Shown: positions 8,742 to 16,733, numbered from the stretch's first letter. The stretch: DNA of 64,000 nucleotides from Halomarina pelagica (GCF_024228315.1 NZ_CP100454.1:434001-498000); one strand, 5' to 3'. The notes: generated by a model not told the origin, from the letters alone. Made by a program: numbers and translations.

Positions 8742-9863
8742 TCAGTCGAGGAGCCCGCGCGCGATGACCGTCTTCTGGATCTGCGAGGTCCCCTCGTAGA
8801 TCGTGGTGATCTTCGCGTCGCGGTAGAGCCGCTCGACGCCGAAGTCCGTCGTGTAGCCGTAGCCGCCGTGGATCTGGATCGCCTCGTTCGTCACGTCCAT
8901 CGCCCCCTCGCTGGCGACGTACTTCGCGACGCTCGCCGCCCGCGCGAAGTCGGCACTCCCCGCGTCCTTCTTTCGCGCCGCCTCGCGCGTGAGCTGTCGG
9001 CCCGACTCGACCGTCGCGTGCATGTCCGCGAGCGTGTGCTGGACCGACTGGATCTCGGCGATCGGCTCCCCGAACTGCTCGCGCTCCGTCGCGTAGGCGA
9101 TCGAGCGGTCGAGCGCGTCCTGCGCGAGGCCGACCGACTGGGCGGCGATGCCGATGCGCCCGCCGGTGAGGATCGAGAGCGCCGCGGACAGGCCCCGTCC
9201 CTCCGGCGTGAGCCGGCAGGACTCGGGGATCCGTACGCCGTCGAAGGAGACGCTCGTCGTGTCGCTCGCCCGCAGGCCCAGTTTGTCCTCCCTCGGCCCG
9301 ACCGTCAGACCGTCGGCGTCGCCCGGGACGACGAACTGCGTTATCTCGTCGGGGGCGGTCTTGGCGAAGACGACGTACACGCCCGCGCGCTCGCCGTTCG
9401 TGATCCACTGCTTGTCCCCGTCGATCACGTACTCGTCGCCCTCCCGCTCCGCGGTGGTGGTCATCTCCGCCGGGTTCGAGCCGGCACCGGGTTCCGAGAG
9501 GCAGAACGCGCCGACCGGCCGGCCGGAGACCATCTCGGGGAGCCAGCGCTCGCGCTGCTGCTCGTCGCCGAACTCCGCGATGCAGGAGGTCGCGAGGCAG
9601 TGGACCGAGAGCGCCGTCGCCACGGCGAGCGTCCCGTAGGCGACCTCCTCGTTGACGATCGCGTAGGTGAGCGCGTCGGCGTCGAAGCCGCCGTACTCCT
9701 CGGGGACGGTCAACCCCGTCAGGTCGAGTTCCGCGAGCCCGTCCCACACCTCCTCGGGGAAGCGCTCCTCCCGGTCGCACGCCGCCGCGATCGGCTGTAT
9801 CTCCTCGACCGCGAACTCGCGGACGACCTCTCGGATGGCCTCCTGCTCGGCCGTGAGTGTCAT
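8742..9863 (-). CDS. acyl-CoA dehydrogenase
   Basis: This 373-residue flavoprotein has the three acyl-CoA dehydrogenase domains: N-terminal helices (LTAEQEAIREVVREFA), the FAD-contacting middle domain (FCLSEPGAGSNPAEM, QWITNGERAGVYVVFAKT) and the C-terminal bundle with the signature IHGGYGYTTDFGVERLYRDA. The catalytic glutamate lies in IYEGTSQIQ near the end. It catalyses alpha,beta-dehydrogenation of acyl-CoA and passes electrons to ETF. Chain-length specificity is not deducible. No other beta-oxidation genes are adjacent. Confidence 0.95.
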   Translation of the reverse strand: MTLTAEQEAIREVVREFAVEEIQPIAAACDREERFPEEVWDGLAELDLTGLTVPEEYGGFDADALTYAIVNEEVAYGTLAVATALSVHCLATSCIAEFGDEQQRERWLPEMVSGRPVGAFCLSEPGAGSNPAEMTTTAEREGDEYVIDGDKQWITNGERAGVYVVFAKTAPDEITQFVVPGDADGLTVGPREDKLGLRASDTTSVSFDGVRIPESCRLTPEGRGLSAALSILTGGRIGIAAQSVGLAQDALDRSIAYATEREQFGEPIAEIQSVQHTLADMHATVESGRQLTREAARKKDAGSADFARAASVAKYVASEGAMDVTNEAIQIHGGYGYTTDFGVERLYRDAKITTIYEGTSQIQKTVIARGLLD

Positions 9864-9915
9864 ACCCGACAGTTCGAGGCCGGGGGCAAAAGTCGCGCGG
9901 CTCGGTAACCACCAC

Positions 9916-9967
9916 GTTTTGCTGCGCTCGTTCGCGCGCCTGCGGCGCGCTCACTCGCTGGCAAAAC
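9916..9967. repeat. palindromic intergenic repeat, copy A
   Basis: The unit is bounded by GTTTTGC (9916-9922) and GCAAAAC (9961-9967) and centred on a perfect GCGCGCC/TGC/GGCGCGC hairpin (9934-9950), so it can fold as one long imperfect stem. A diverged second copy lies at 10219-10270. After each copy comes CTGGA, a variable pair of bases and AAAACC. Confidence 0.7.
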
Positions 9968-10182
9968 CTGGACTAAAACCCTCGTCGCTCCCTACGGTCG
10001 CTCCTCGGTCCGCTCGCTCGGCGCTTCGCGCCTCGCTCACGGCTGGCGCGCTGGCGTCGGCGGTGGCGGTCGAATCACTCGGATCAGTCGTCCGGTCCGT
10101 AGCTTTATACCGGAGAACGGGACCAGCGTCCGTGTGACGTAACTTCCGTCGCGGGGCGCTCGCGGTTGCGCGACGCCACGCC

Positions 10183-10405
10183 CCGCGAGCCCCACCGCGG
10201 CGTCGCCTGCACGCCCACCTTTTACTGCGGTCGTTCGCGCACCTACGGCGCGCTCTCTCCCTGGCAAAAGCTGGATCAAAACCGCGCCTCACCCCCTCAG
10301 TCGCTCCGCTCCTTCGAGGGTTCGGCGCGTCCGCTCGTTCGGCCGTCGGCCCCACTCGCGGGTGCTCGATACCAGACTCCGCGAGCCCCACCGCGGCGTC
10401 GCCTG
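10183..10405. repeat. 27-bp direct repeat pair, 196 bp apart
   Basis: An exact 27-bp sequence beginning CCGCGAGCCCCACCGCGGCG occurs at 10183-10209 and again at 10379-10405. The intervening DNA carries palindromic copy B (10219-10270). The arrangement suggests local duplication of a mosaic intergenic repeat. Confidence 0.75.
10219..10270. repeat. palindromic intergenic repeat, copy B
   Basis: This is a diverged copy of the 9916-9967 unit. Its ends are CTTTTAC and GCAAAAG and the core is GTTCGCGCACCTACGGCGCG. Several changes keep the stem partly paired. Confidence 0.65.
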
Positions 10406-10473
10406 TTCGCCGGGACGCGTCGCTGGTCGCACGAGGACCGATCGCTCGTCGACACCGCGGCCGATCCGAGTGA

Positions 10474-11682
10474 CTACTCCCCGCGCAGGAACGACACGAC
10501 CTCCTCGCCGTCGGCGTTCAGTCCGCCGCCCTGCGCGACCGTGGGGCTGCCACCCCCGCCGCCGCCGAACTCGTCGGTCACCCCGTCCACCACCGCGCCG
10601 GCCGCCGGGTCGCCCGTCGTGGCGACCGCGAGCGACGAGCCGTCGACCAGCGCCACCACGTCCGCGCCGTCGCCCGCGAGCGCCTGCGCGCGGTCCGCGA
10701 GGCCGTTCGCGTCCAGCCCCTCGACCTCTCCGACGAGCCAGGTCCGCCCGTCGCGCTCGATCGTCTCCTCGCGCAACTCCGCGATCCGGGCGTCGACGAG
10801 CCGTTTGCGGAGGGCTGCCAGTTCCGACCGGAGGTCCTCGCGCTCCTCGCGCAGTCGAGCGACGGCGTTCGGCAGGTCGCCGACGTTCGTCTCCGCCGCT
10901 CGCGCCGCGTCGAGAGCGGCGCGCTTCTCCGCGACGCGGCGCTCGATCCCGACGCTCCCGACGGCGAACTCCACCCGGGTGAGGCCCTCACCGGGGTTAG
11001 ACCGGCCGAGGACCGTCACGGGACCGATCTCCCGCGTGTTCGAGACGTGGGTGCCGCCGCAGGCCGCGGCGTCCCACGGCCCGTCCGCCCCGTCGATCGT
11101 GACCACGCGGACGGCGTCGCCCTCGATCCCCTCCTCCGTCTTCGTGTTGAACGCGACCTCGTCGCGCGAGAGGGCCTCCTCGCGGGGGTACTCCTCCCAG
11201 GTCACCGACCGGGAGTCCCAGACGACCTCGTTGACGAGCCGCTCCAGTTCGACCAGCGTCGCGTCGTCGATGGCCGTGGGCGTCGAGAAGTCCACCCGGA
11301 CCTTCTCCTCGGTGATGCCGAAGCCGCCGTAGCCGAGGTCGTCGAGGAGCCGCCGCCCCGCGCCGTAGAGCGCGTGGCTGGCGGTGTGCGCGCGCATGCA
11401 GTAGGTCCTGAACGCCCCGTCGACGGCGCACTCGACGGTCGCGCCGGCCTCGATCCCGTCGGCGTCCGCGTCGACGTCGCCGGCGAGCACGTGGACCACC
11501 CGCCCGTCGCGCTCCTGAACGTCGTCGACCGGGATCCCCGCGATCGTTCCCCGGTCGGCGGGCTGACCGCCGCCCTCGGCGTAGAAGTAGGACCGGTCGA
11601 GGACGATCTCGCGGCCCTCGCGTGACTCGACGGTCGCTTCGAAACGGGTCGTGTAGGGGTCGCGTGCGGCGCGTGAACTCAT
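10474..11682 (-). CDS. alaX: AlaX-type alanyl-tRNA editing protein with DHHA1-like C-terminus
   Basis: The 402-residue protein is a free-standing relative of the AlaRS editing domain. The N-terminal barrel (SYFYAEGGGQPADRGTI) leads to zinc motif HTASH (HxxxH) at about residue 98, with the second half CGGTHVSNTREIGPV near residue 215. A coiled-coil stretch (RLREEREDLRSELAALRKRL, about 270-300) connects to a glycine-rich DHHA1-like end (EFGGGGGGSPTVAQGGG). It should hydrolyse Ser- or Gly-mischarged tRNA-Ala and corresponds to the long AlaX class. I chose ATG 11682 (MSSRAARDPYTTRF); the longer frame reads through tandem repeats and is not credible. Confidence 0.9.
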   Translation of the reverse strand: MSSRAARDPYTTRFEATVESREGREIVLDRSYFYAEGGGQPADRGTIAGIPVDDVQERDGRVVHVLAGDVDADADGIEAGATVECAVDGAFRTYCMRAHTASHALYGAGRRLLDDLGYGGFGITEEKVRVDFSTPTAIDDATLVELERLVNEVVWDSRSVTWEEYPREEALSRDEVAFNTKTEEGIEGDAVRVVTIDGADGPWDAAACGGTHVSNTREIGPVTVLGRSNPGEGLTRVEFAVGSVGIERRVAEKRAALDAARAAETNVGDLPNAVARLREEREDLRSELAALRKRLVDARIAELREETIERDGRTWLVGEVEGLDANGLADRAQALAGDGADVVALVDGSSLAVATTGDPAAGAVVDGVTDEFGGGGGGSPTVAQGGGLNADGEEVVSFLRGE

Positions 11683-11719
11683 CACCCTCTCGGCAGTCGC
11701 GCTGGCTGAAAAACCCCTC

Positions 11720-11764
11720 GAAGCCCACGAAGCCCACGAAGCCCACGAAGCCCACGAAGCCCAC
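11720..11764. repeat. five tandem copies of a 9-bp unit
   Basis: GAAGCCCAC is repeated exactly five times in a row (11720-11764), followed by a partial GAA. It lies in the 104-bp gap between the MBF1-like gene and alaX, close to where the alaX promoter or leader would be. Copy number should vary easily by slippage. Confidence 0.95.
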
Positions 11765-11786
11765 GAACCGCCGGACGGGACGCCGG

Positions 11787-12305
11787 TCACTCCTGGGCGA
11801 GCTGGACGTTCAGGCGCTCCTCGAGCGCGGCGACGAGCGAACCGCCGATCCCCGCGCTCGTGGCTCGGCCCTGCTCGACGGCGAGGACGTCGGCCTCCCG
11901 GACGCCGAGTTCGCCGGCGAGTTCGGCGGCGGTCAGCCCCGCCTCCTCGCGCGCCTCCGCGAGCCTGTCGCCGTATCCCCGGACCAGGTAGGGGAGGGGA
12001 TCGTCCTCGTAGTCGGTGCCCTGCTCCCAGCGGGTGGAGTCGCCCTTGCGCGCGTCGGCCATCCGGGCGGCGTTGCGGACGGCGCGTCGCTTTCGGTCCC
12101 GCTCCCCGGAACGACGGGTGTCGGAGTCGCGATTCCGGCCGCCGCCGGACGAGCGATCGTCGCGCCCGTGGCGGCGACAGTCGGGACAGACCTGGAGGAC
12201 CGCGCCGGCCACGTTCGCCGATTCGAGCGACGCGCCCTCGGCACCGCAGAGTTCGCACGCGTCGCTCTCGCCGGAGCTGACGCCGCCGGTCGAGTATTTC
12301 GCCAT
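11787..12305 (-). CDS. MBF1-like zinc-ribbon and HTH protein
   Basis: This 172-residue protein follows the archaeal multiprotein-bridging-factor plan. An N-terminal zinc ribbon (CELC at about 17-20, CPDC at about 42-45) is followed by a basic, low-complexity linker rich in Arg, Ser and Asp. The C-terminal helix-turn-helix of Cro type is at about 110-160 (DRLAEAREEAGLTAAELAGE, LGVREADVLAVEQGR). It is predicted to be a transcription coregulator binding TBP or the ribosome. ATG 12305 (MAKYSTGG) is the family-typical start; the longer frame is rejected. It precedes alaX in the same direction. Confidence 0.85.
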   Translation of the reverse strand: MAKYSTGGVSSGESDACELCGAEGASLESANVAGAVLQVCPDCRRHGRDDRSSGGGRNRDSDTRRSGERDRKRRAVRNAARMADARKGDSTRWEQGTDYEDDPLPYLVRGYGDRLAEAREEAGLTAAELAGELGVREADVLAVEQGRATSAGIGGSLVAALEERLNVQLAQE

Positions 12306-12379
12306 GGCCCCAGTAGCGGGTAGTCCGTATTGAAACACCCGCTTGCTGACGTGTCTCACCCGAAGCGGCAAACGGAAGC

Positions 12380-12390
12380 GCTTTTATTAG
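12380..12390 (+). promoter_or_regulatory. TATA box for tRNA-Leu
   Basis: GCTTTTATTAG lies about 40 bp upstream of the mature tRNA-Leu 5' end, giving a predicted transcription start with a short 5' leader. It is divergent from the MBF1-like gene. Confidence 0.45.
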
Positions 12391-12426
12391 ACGGCTGATT
12401 ACGAGAAGACGCGCACGACACAGCGT

Positions 12427-12511
12427 GCGTGGGTAGCCAAGCCAGGCCAACGGCGCAGCGTTGAGGGCGCTGTCCTGTAGAGGTCCGCCGGTTCAAATCC
12501 GGTCCCACGCA
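12427..12511 (+). tRNA. tRNA-Leu (anticodon GAG)
   Basis: This is an 85-nt class II tRNA. The acceptor stem GCGTGGG (12427-12433) pairs with CCCACGC (12504-12510) and the discriminator is A. The anticodon arm is CAGCG-TTGAGGG-CGCTG, with anticodon GAG reading CUC/CUU leucine codons. A long variable arm (TGTCCTGTAGAGGTCC region) precedes the T arm GCCGG-TTCAAAT-CCGGT. No intron is visible. CCA is not encoded. The 3' end is duplicated downstream at 12581-12605. Confidence 0.95.
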
Positions 12512-12580
12512 CTGTTGAGCGAACCACGCTCACCGTGCGAACGGCCGGTTTGAATCAGGAAGCGCTTCGGGTGCTTCCGT

Positions 12581-12605
12581 GGTTCAAATCCGGTCCCACG
12601 CACTG
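12581..12605 (+). repeat. duplicate of the tRNA-Leu 3' end (att-like site)
   Basis: Exactly 25 bp beginning GGTTCAAATCCGGTCCCACG, covering the T-loop, acceptor 3' strand and three flanking bases, repeat the sequence at 12490-12514 with a 91-bp offset. This is the signature left when an element integrates at a tRNA 3' end. No integrase or cargo lies between the copies (66 bp), so it looks like a scar or a captured att fragment. Confidence 0.75.
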
Positions 12606-12785
12606 CCCGGTGGCACACCCACCGTACACGTGCGGGTGCTCGCAGACAGCACCCACGCAAATTCCTTCGGAACTGCTCGGCGAGCGGACGCTCCCGTTGG
12701 AGGACGACGGGACGATCCGCCCGACGGGACGATCCGCTCCCGGAGAGAGCGTCGAGTGACGTCGCCCCGAGAAGGCGGAACAGTG

Positions 12786-13370
12786 ATGGCCGAGTCGCAC
12801 TCACCTCCACCCGTGCAGCTCCAGGCCAGAGAGCACGTCCCGGCGCTGACGGGCGTGCTGACGATCGTCTCGCTCGCGCTGGTGTTCGGGGCCGTCCTCG
12901 GCTACCTCCCCACGGAGTCGCTCCCGCGTTCCCGAGCCGTCCTCGACCTCATCCCCCACGTCAACGCGGTCATCAGCGTCGCCGCCATCGGGACCATCCT
13001 CGCCGGATGGCGCTGGATCCGCGCCGGTCGCGTCGAGCGCCACCGGGTGGCGATGCTCGCGAGCTTCGCGCTGTTCGCGCTCTTCCTCGCGCTGTACCTC
13101 TACCGGGTGAGCATCGAGGGACCGACCGACTTCCCCGGGCCCGACGCGATCCACACCTACCTCTACCTCCCGGTGCTCGCGGTGCACGTCACGCTCGCGA
13201 TCGTCTGTATCCCGCTGCTCTACTACGTGCTCCTGCTGGCGGCGACGCGACCGTGGCGCGAACTGCCCGCGACGAACCACCCCCGCGTCGGGCGGATCGC
13301 GGCGACCCTGTGGCTCGTCTCGTTCGCGCTCGGCGTCGTCGTCTACCTCCTCCTGTACGTGGTCTACTGA
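12786..13370 (+). CDS. DUF420 family membrane protein
   Basis: The 194-residue protein has five or six membrane helices and the DUF420/YozB pattern: conserved His in LIPHVNAVISVAA, RAGRVERHRVAMLASF, HTYLYLPVLAVHVTLAIVCIP and a closing TLWLVSFALGVVVYLLLY helix. In haloarchaea and Bacillus this family neighbours cytochrome-oxidase or haem-assembly genes and may bind haem or copper through its histidines; no such genes are visible here. I chose ATG 12786 (MAESHSPPPVQ), as the longer frame runs back into the duplicated tRNA sequence. Confidence 0.88.
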   Translation: MAESHSPPPVQLQAREHVPALTGVLTIVSLALVFGAVLGYLPTESLPRSRAVLDLIPHVNAVISVAAIGTILAGWRWIRAGRVERHRVAMLASFALFALFLALYLYRVSIEGPTDFPGPDAIHTYLYLPVLAVHVTLAIVCIPLLYYVLLLAATRPWRELPATNHPRVGRIAATLWLVSFALGVVVYLLLYVVY

Positions 13371-13423
13371 CCGTCGAGCGCGAGAACGAGAACGTTTTTG
13401 CGTCGCCTGCGCGACGGTCGACC

Positions 13424-13741
13424 ATGGCGGACACAGACTGGCCCTACGACCCGGACTCCGACGAGGGGAGCGAGGGGATGCGCAAGTACGGGCAGGCGAT
13501 CCTCGCGAAGAAGGTGGACGAAGAGGAGGACTTCCCGCTGCGCGCCAGCGACTTCCTCGAGGAACACGCCGGTGACCCCATCCGCGTCAACTATCGGGAG
13601 GTCGTAAGCGTCGCCGACATCTTCGAGCACCTGGACGAAGCGGAGTTCGAGACGATCCGGGACTTCCACGAGGCGACGGGTCGGGCGATGCGCGAGGCGG
13701 GCTACTGGAACTTCTACCCCGACGGCGAGGACCCCGTCTGA
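13424..13741 (+). CDS. small acidic haloarchaeal protein (DUF5785-like)
   Basis: The 105-residue, very acidic protein contains GMRKYGQAILAKKVDEEEDFPL, DPIRVNYREVVSVADIFEHL and a C-terminal AMREAGYWNFYPDG. It belongs to a conserved haloarchaeal family of unknown function, which I recall as DUF5785. There is no signal peptide or membrane segment. It starts 53 bp after the DUF420 gene in the same direction and may be co-transcribed. Codon use is typical of the genome. Confidence 0.72.
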   Translation: MADTDWPYDPDSDEGSEGMRKYGQAILAKKVDEEEDFPLRASDFLEEHAGDPIRVNYREVVSVADIFEHLDEAEFETIRDFHEATGRAMREAGYWNFYPDGEDPV

Positions 13742-13879
13742 GCGGACTTTCTTCGGACGAGAGACGAGCGGAAGTATATGCCGGCGGCCGTCGTCACTGA
13801 TCGACATGTACGCCGGACAGGGGAGGACATCGAGGGGACGGGGGGTGGCCGTCGAACGCGCGCGCAGTCCCCCCCGAGG

Positions 13880-14887
13880 ATGAGCCGGTCGCTGTACTTC
13901 ACCGGACCGACGGAGGTCGCGGTGCGCGAGCGCGACCGACCGACGCCCGGTCCGGACGAACTCCTCGTGGAGAGCGATCTCACGGCGATAAGTACGGGGA
14001 CCGAGTTGCTCGTCTATCGCGGCGAGATCGAGCGTGCGATCGCCGCCGACGACACGATCGAAGCGCTGTCGGGGACGTTCGAGTACCCGTTCCGGTACGG
14101 CTACGCCGCCGTCGGGCGCGTCGTCGAGACGGGCGACGCGGTCGACGGATGGGAGGGCGAGCGCGTCTTCGCGTTCAACCCCCACGAGAGTCACTTCCTC
14201 ACGACGCCGGAGTCGGTGGTTCGCGTTCCCGACGGCGTCGGCACCGAGCGCGCCGTCTTCCTCGCGAACGCCGAGGCCGCCGTCAACTTCGTGATGGACG
14301 GCCGGCCGATGGTGGGCGAACGGGTCTGCGTCTTCGGACAGGGGGTCGTCGGCCTCCTGACCGCCGGCCTGCTGGCCGCGTTCCCCCTCGCCGAACTCGT
14401 CACGGTCGAACCGTCCGCCCGGCGGCGCGACCTCTCCCGGTCCGTGGGAGCGACGCGGGCGATCGACCCCGATACCGGCGTCTCCGTTCGCGGGGCACTC
14501 GCCGATGGGGAGTGCGACGGTGCCGACCTAACCTACGAACTCTCGGGCAACCCCGACGCGCTCGGCGCGGCGATCGACGCGACGGGCTACGCCGGACGCG
14601 TCGTCATCGGATCGTGGTACGGCACGAAGCCCGTCGAACTCACGCTCGACGGACGCTTCCACCGGAGCCACGTCCGCCTCCGGTCGAGTCAGGTAAGCCG
14701 CGTCGACCCCGAACACGCCGGGCGGTGGGACAAGGAACGCCGACTCGACGTGGCGTGGGACCGACTCGACGCCCTCCGACCGGAGCGGTTCATCACCCAC
14801 CGCCTCCCCGTCGAACGGGCTGACGAGGCGTACCGACTGCTCGACGACGAACCGGAGACGGCCGTACAGACCGTCCTCACGTATTGA
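13880..14887 (+). CDS. MDR-superfamily dehydrogenase lacking zinc ligands
   Basis: The 335-residue protein is a medium-chain dehydrogenase/reductase with a GroES-like N-terminal half (PGPDELLVESDLTAISTGTELLVYRGE) and a Rossmann domain (ERVCVFGQGVVGLLTAGLLA at about 155, TVEPSARRRDLSRSVGATRA). The catalytic-zinc Cys and His and the four-Cys structural lobe of zinc alcohol dehydrogenases are absent; only two cysteines occur in the protein. This resembles BchC-like and other zinc-independent members. I chose ATG 13880 (MSRSLYFTGPTEVAV), the normal family start. It lies some 2.3 kb upstream of the PTPS-fold/glycosyltransferase/methyltransferase cluster and may serve that pathway, which is inference. 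Confidence 0.8.
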   Translation: MSRSLYFTGPTEVAVRERDRPTPGPDELLVESDLTAISTGTELLVYRGEIERAIAADDTIEALSGTFEYPFRYGYAAVGRVVETGDAVDGWEGERVFAFNPHESHFLTTPESVVRVPDGVGTERAVFLANAEAAVNFVMDGRPMVGERVCVFGQGVVGLLTAGLLAAFPLAELVTVEPSARRRDLSRSVGATRAIDPDTGVSVRGALADGECDGADLTYELSGNPDALGAAIDATGYAGRVVIGSWYGTKPVELTLDGRFHRSHVRLRSSQVSRVDPEHAGRWDKERRLDVAWDRLDALRPERFITHRLPVERADEAYRLLDDEPETAVQTVLTY

Positions 14888-15059
14888 ACCGTCGGACGAA
14901 CCGGTCTCGGAGCGACAATGGACGGAACGCCGGGGAGCGGGCGCGGACACCGGAGCGCGAGCGGCGAAACCGCCGCCTCACGCGTCCTCCTCGAGCGTTT
15001 CGGCGTATGGACCGGTTGCGGATCGAAACATTGTTATGCTATGGCACCCCTCACCCGGT

Positions 15060-15359
15060 ATGTCGTCCAGCGCACGGGAGGGGACGGACCGGACGGCCCT
15101 GCGGCTAGCGGAGTTGAACGGCGTTCGTCGCGTGGTGTCGACGATCGGCTACGCCCACATCGTAGTCTACGAACGACCGGGGGGCGAGCGGACGCTCCCG
15201 CCGGCACAGCGCGTGGCGCTCCGGGAGGCGCTCGCCGGGACGCCCTACGACATCGACTCGTATCACGTCGCCGAGGGGGAGCACCTCCCGGCGTCGGTCG
15301 CGTCGTACTGCGCCGACGACGAACTGGCCGTCGCCATCCGGGTGCGTCCCTCGGCGTGA
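15060..15359 (+). CDS. hypothetical haloarchaeal protein
   Basis: The 99-residue protein contains LNGVRRVVSTIGYAHIVVYE, LPPAQRVALREALAGTPYDI and YHVAEGEHLPASVASYCADD. I do not recognise a named domain. It has no membrane segment and one Cys. Acidic composition and codon use match the genome, which supports a real gene. I chose the ATG at 15060 (MSSSAREGTD). It is 52 bp upstream of another unassigned gene in the same direction. Confidence 0.6.
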   Translation: MSSSAREGTDRTALRLAELNGVRRVVSTIGYAHIVVYERPGGERTLPPAQRVALREALAGTPYDIDSYHVAEGEHLPASVASYCADDELAVAIRVRPSA

Positions 15360-15411
15360 CCGCGAGGAGTCGACCCGAACGTCTATCCGTCCGCCGGCGT
15401 AGACGCCGGTG

Positions 15412-15999
15412 ATGCTGACCACGACGCTCACCGACGGGACGCTCTACCGGTTCGACGGCGGCGGGGAGTACGCCGTCTTCGAGGGGTGCGGGTTCTACAC
15501 CGACGAGGGGTTCGCCCTCGATCGGGGGGAGGTCGTTCAGACGACCGGCAACGGCGTCGAACTCCTGCGCCCGTGGCGGTTCGACCGGTTGCGCGAGCGC
15601 CGCGACGAGGGGCGGCGCTCGCACGACCGCCTCGACGGCGTCACCGCGACCGTCTACGAGAGCCACCCGCGGGGGAGCGTGCTCGCCGAGGGCGCGTTCG
15701 TCCGGAGTCGCTTCGTCGAGGAGCGCTTCGACGGCGCGGCCACCGCGGCCGTCGCCTCGCCCGCCACCGGCGAACTGTTCGACGTGCAGTACTACGAGGG
15801 TGCGAGCGACCTCGCCGCGTTCGACGACAGCCTGCTCGCGCCCCCGCTGCTCGACACCGACGAGAACCCCGCGGGGTTCGTCGCCCGGAACGTCGAGACG
15901 GGGCTCGCGGGCTTCCTCCCGGCCGACGAACTCGCCGCCCGCCTCGGGGACGACCTCGTGGGCTGTACGGCCGTCCTCGGGACCGGGCGTCGGCTCTGA
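15412..15999 (+). CDS. hypothetical protein
   Basis: The 195-residue protein begins MLTTTLTDGTLYRFDGGGEY and appears beta-rich in its first 60 residues. A helical middle (LRPWRFDRLRERRDEGRRSH) precedes a second beta-rich part (GFVARNVETGLAGFLPADEL). No catalytic motif or signal peptide is recognisable. A GTG three bases upstream (15409) is an alternative start. Composition is normal for the genome. Confidence 0.6.
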   Translation: MLTTTLTDGTLYRFDGGGEYAVFEGCGFYTDEGFALDRGEVVQTTGNGVELLRPWRFDRLRERRDEGRRSHDRLDGVTATVYESHPRGSVLAEGAFVRSRFVEERFDGAATAAVASPATGELFDVQYYEGASDLAAFDDSLLAPPLLDTDENPAGFVARNVETGLAGFLPADELAARLGDDLVGCTAVLGTGRRL

Positions 16000-16043
16000 T
16001 CGGGGGCCCCCGGTGAGGGTTCGTACGGCCGCGTAGCGCCACT

Positions 16044-16733
16044 TCACTTCCCCTCGGCGCTCGCCGTCGAGAGAGCCTCCGCCTCGTCTGTCGCGGTGAT
16101 GGTCGAGCCGATGAGACGACCGGCACCGCGTCTGAGTCGGCGAGAGATCGCCCGCTGCGAGACGTCGAACTGCCGGGCGAGTTCGGTCTGCGTGACGCCC
16201 CTCGGTTCGTCGTAGTAACCCTGATCGTAGGCGGTGCGGAGCGTCCGGCGCTGTCGGTCCGTGAGACCGTACTGCGTTCGCTCGAGCCGGTCGCGCTGCG
16301 TATACACGCGATCCAGGTCGAGGGCCAGCCCCCGATCGGTACAGAACTCGACTAGCTCCCGGACCCGAGATCGATCGGGGAAGCGAATGACGAACTGCCA
16401 GCCGTCCACGGTCCCGCTGGCGCTCAGAAGGGTCGCGTCCGCCTTCGACAGCGCGTAGACGATCCCGCGGGAGGCCGGGTTCCAGGTCGCCCGGTAGAGC
16501 CGGCCCGACGCGACGCGCGCGGTCTCGGTCAGCGATCGAATCGCGGGACTGCGGCGGACGACGGCGGCGAATTCGTCGAAATTACCGCTGTCCCACGCCC
16601 AGAAGAAGGGGATCGGTCCATCGTCCGTCGGCACGACCTGTTCGAAGTCGACGCGGACGTCCGGTTCGGCCGCAATCGCCTCCCCGAGCGGGAAGTCGTC
16701 CAGCGGCAGATGGAACTCTCCGATCGACACCAT
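16044..16733 (-). CDS. bacterio-opsin activator-type HTH regulator
   Basis: The 229-residue transcription factor has the haloarchaeal Bat architecture. An N-terminal sensor-like region of about 150 residues (EFHLPLDDFPLGEAI) is followed by a C-terminal HTH_10 domain with the hallmark YGLTDRQRRTLRTAYDQGYYDEPRGVTQTELARQFDVSQRAISRRLR. The ligand and targets are unknown. ATG 16733 fits. It is adjacent to a small zinc protein on the same strand and near no obvious operon, so it may act on distant genes or on the hypothetical genes upstream. Confidence 0.92.
   Translation of the reverse strand: MVSIGEFHLPLDDFPLGEAIAAEPDVRVDFEQVVPTDDGPIPFFWAWDSGNFDEFAAVVRRSPAIRSLTETARVASGRLYRATWNPASRGIVYALSKADATLLSASGTVDGWQFVIRFPDRSRVRELVEFCTDRGLALDLDRVYTQRDRLERTQYGLTDRQRRTLRTAYDQGYYDEPRGVTQTELARQFDVSQRAISRRLRRGAGRLIGSTITATDEAEALSTASAEGK

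Larger units (their letters stand above)
9864..10473. other. 610-bp repeat-rich intergenic region, no gene
   Basis: No convincing gene lies between the acyl-CoA dehydrogenase start and the alaX stop. The translated frames are arginine-rich shadows. The stretch is built from imperfect repeats: two about 52-bp palindromic units (9916-9967 and 10219-10270) and a 27-bp direct repeat (10183-10209 and 10379-10405), listed separately. A possible TATA element (CTTTATACC, 10100-10110) is present but points to nothing recognisable. Confidence 0.6.

Noticed and set aside
11720-11764. Tandem repeats considered as a CRISPR array
   Set aside because: Repeats are 9 bp and directly adjacent, without spacers or cas genes.
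10474-12450. 658-residue reading of alaX including tandem repeats
   Set aside because: The extra N-terminal part reads antisense to other features and through 9-bp repeats; the family start is at 11682.
12515-12580. Second tRNA between the two tRNA-Leu 3' ends
   Set aside because: Only the 3' 25 bp are repeated; no matching acceptor 5' strand, D arm or anticodon arm exists.
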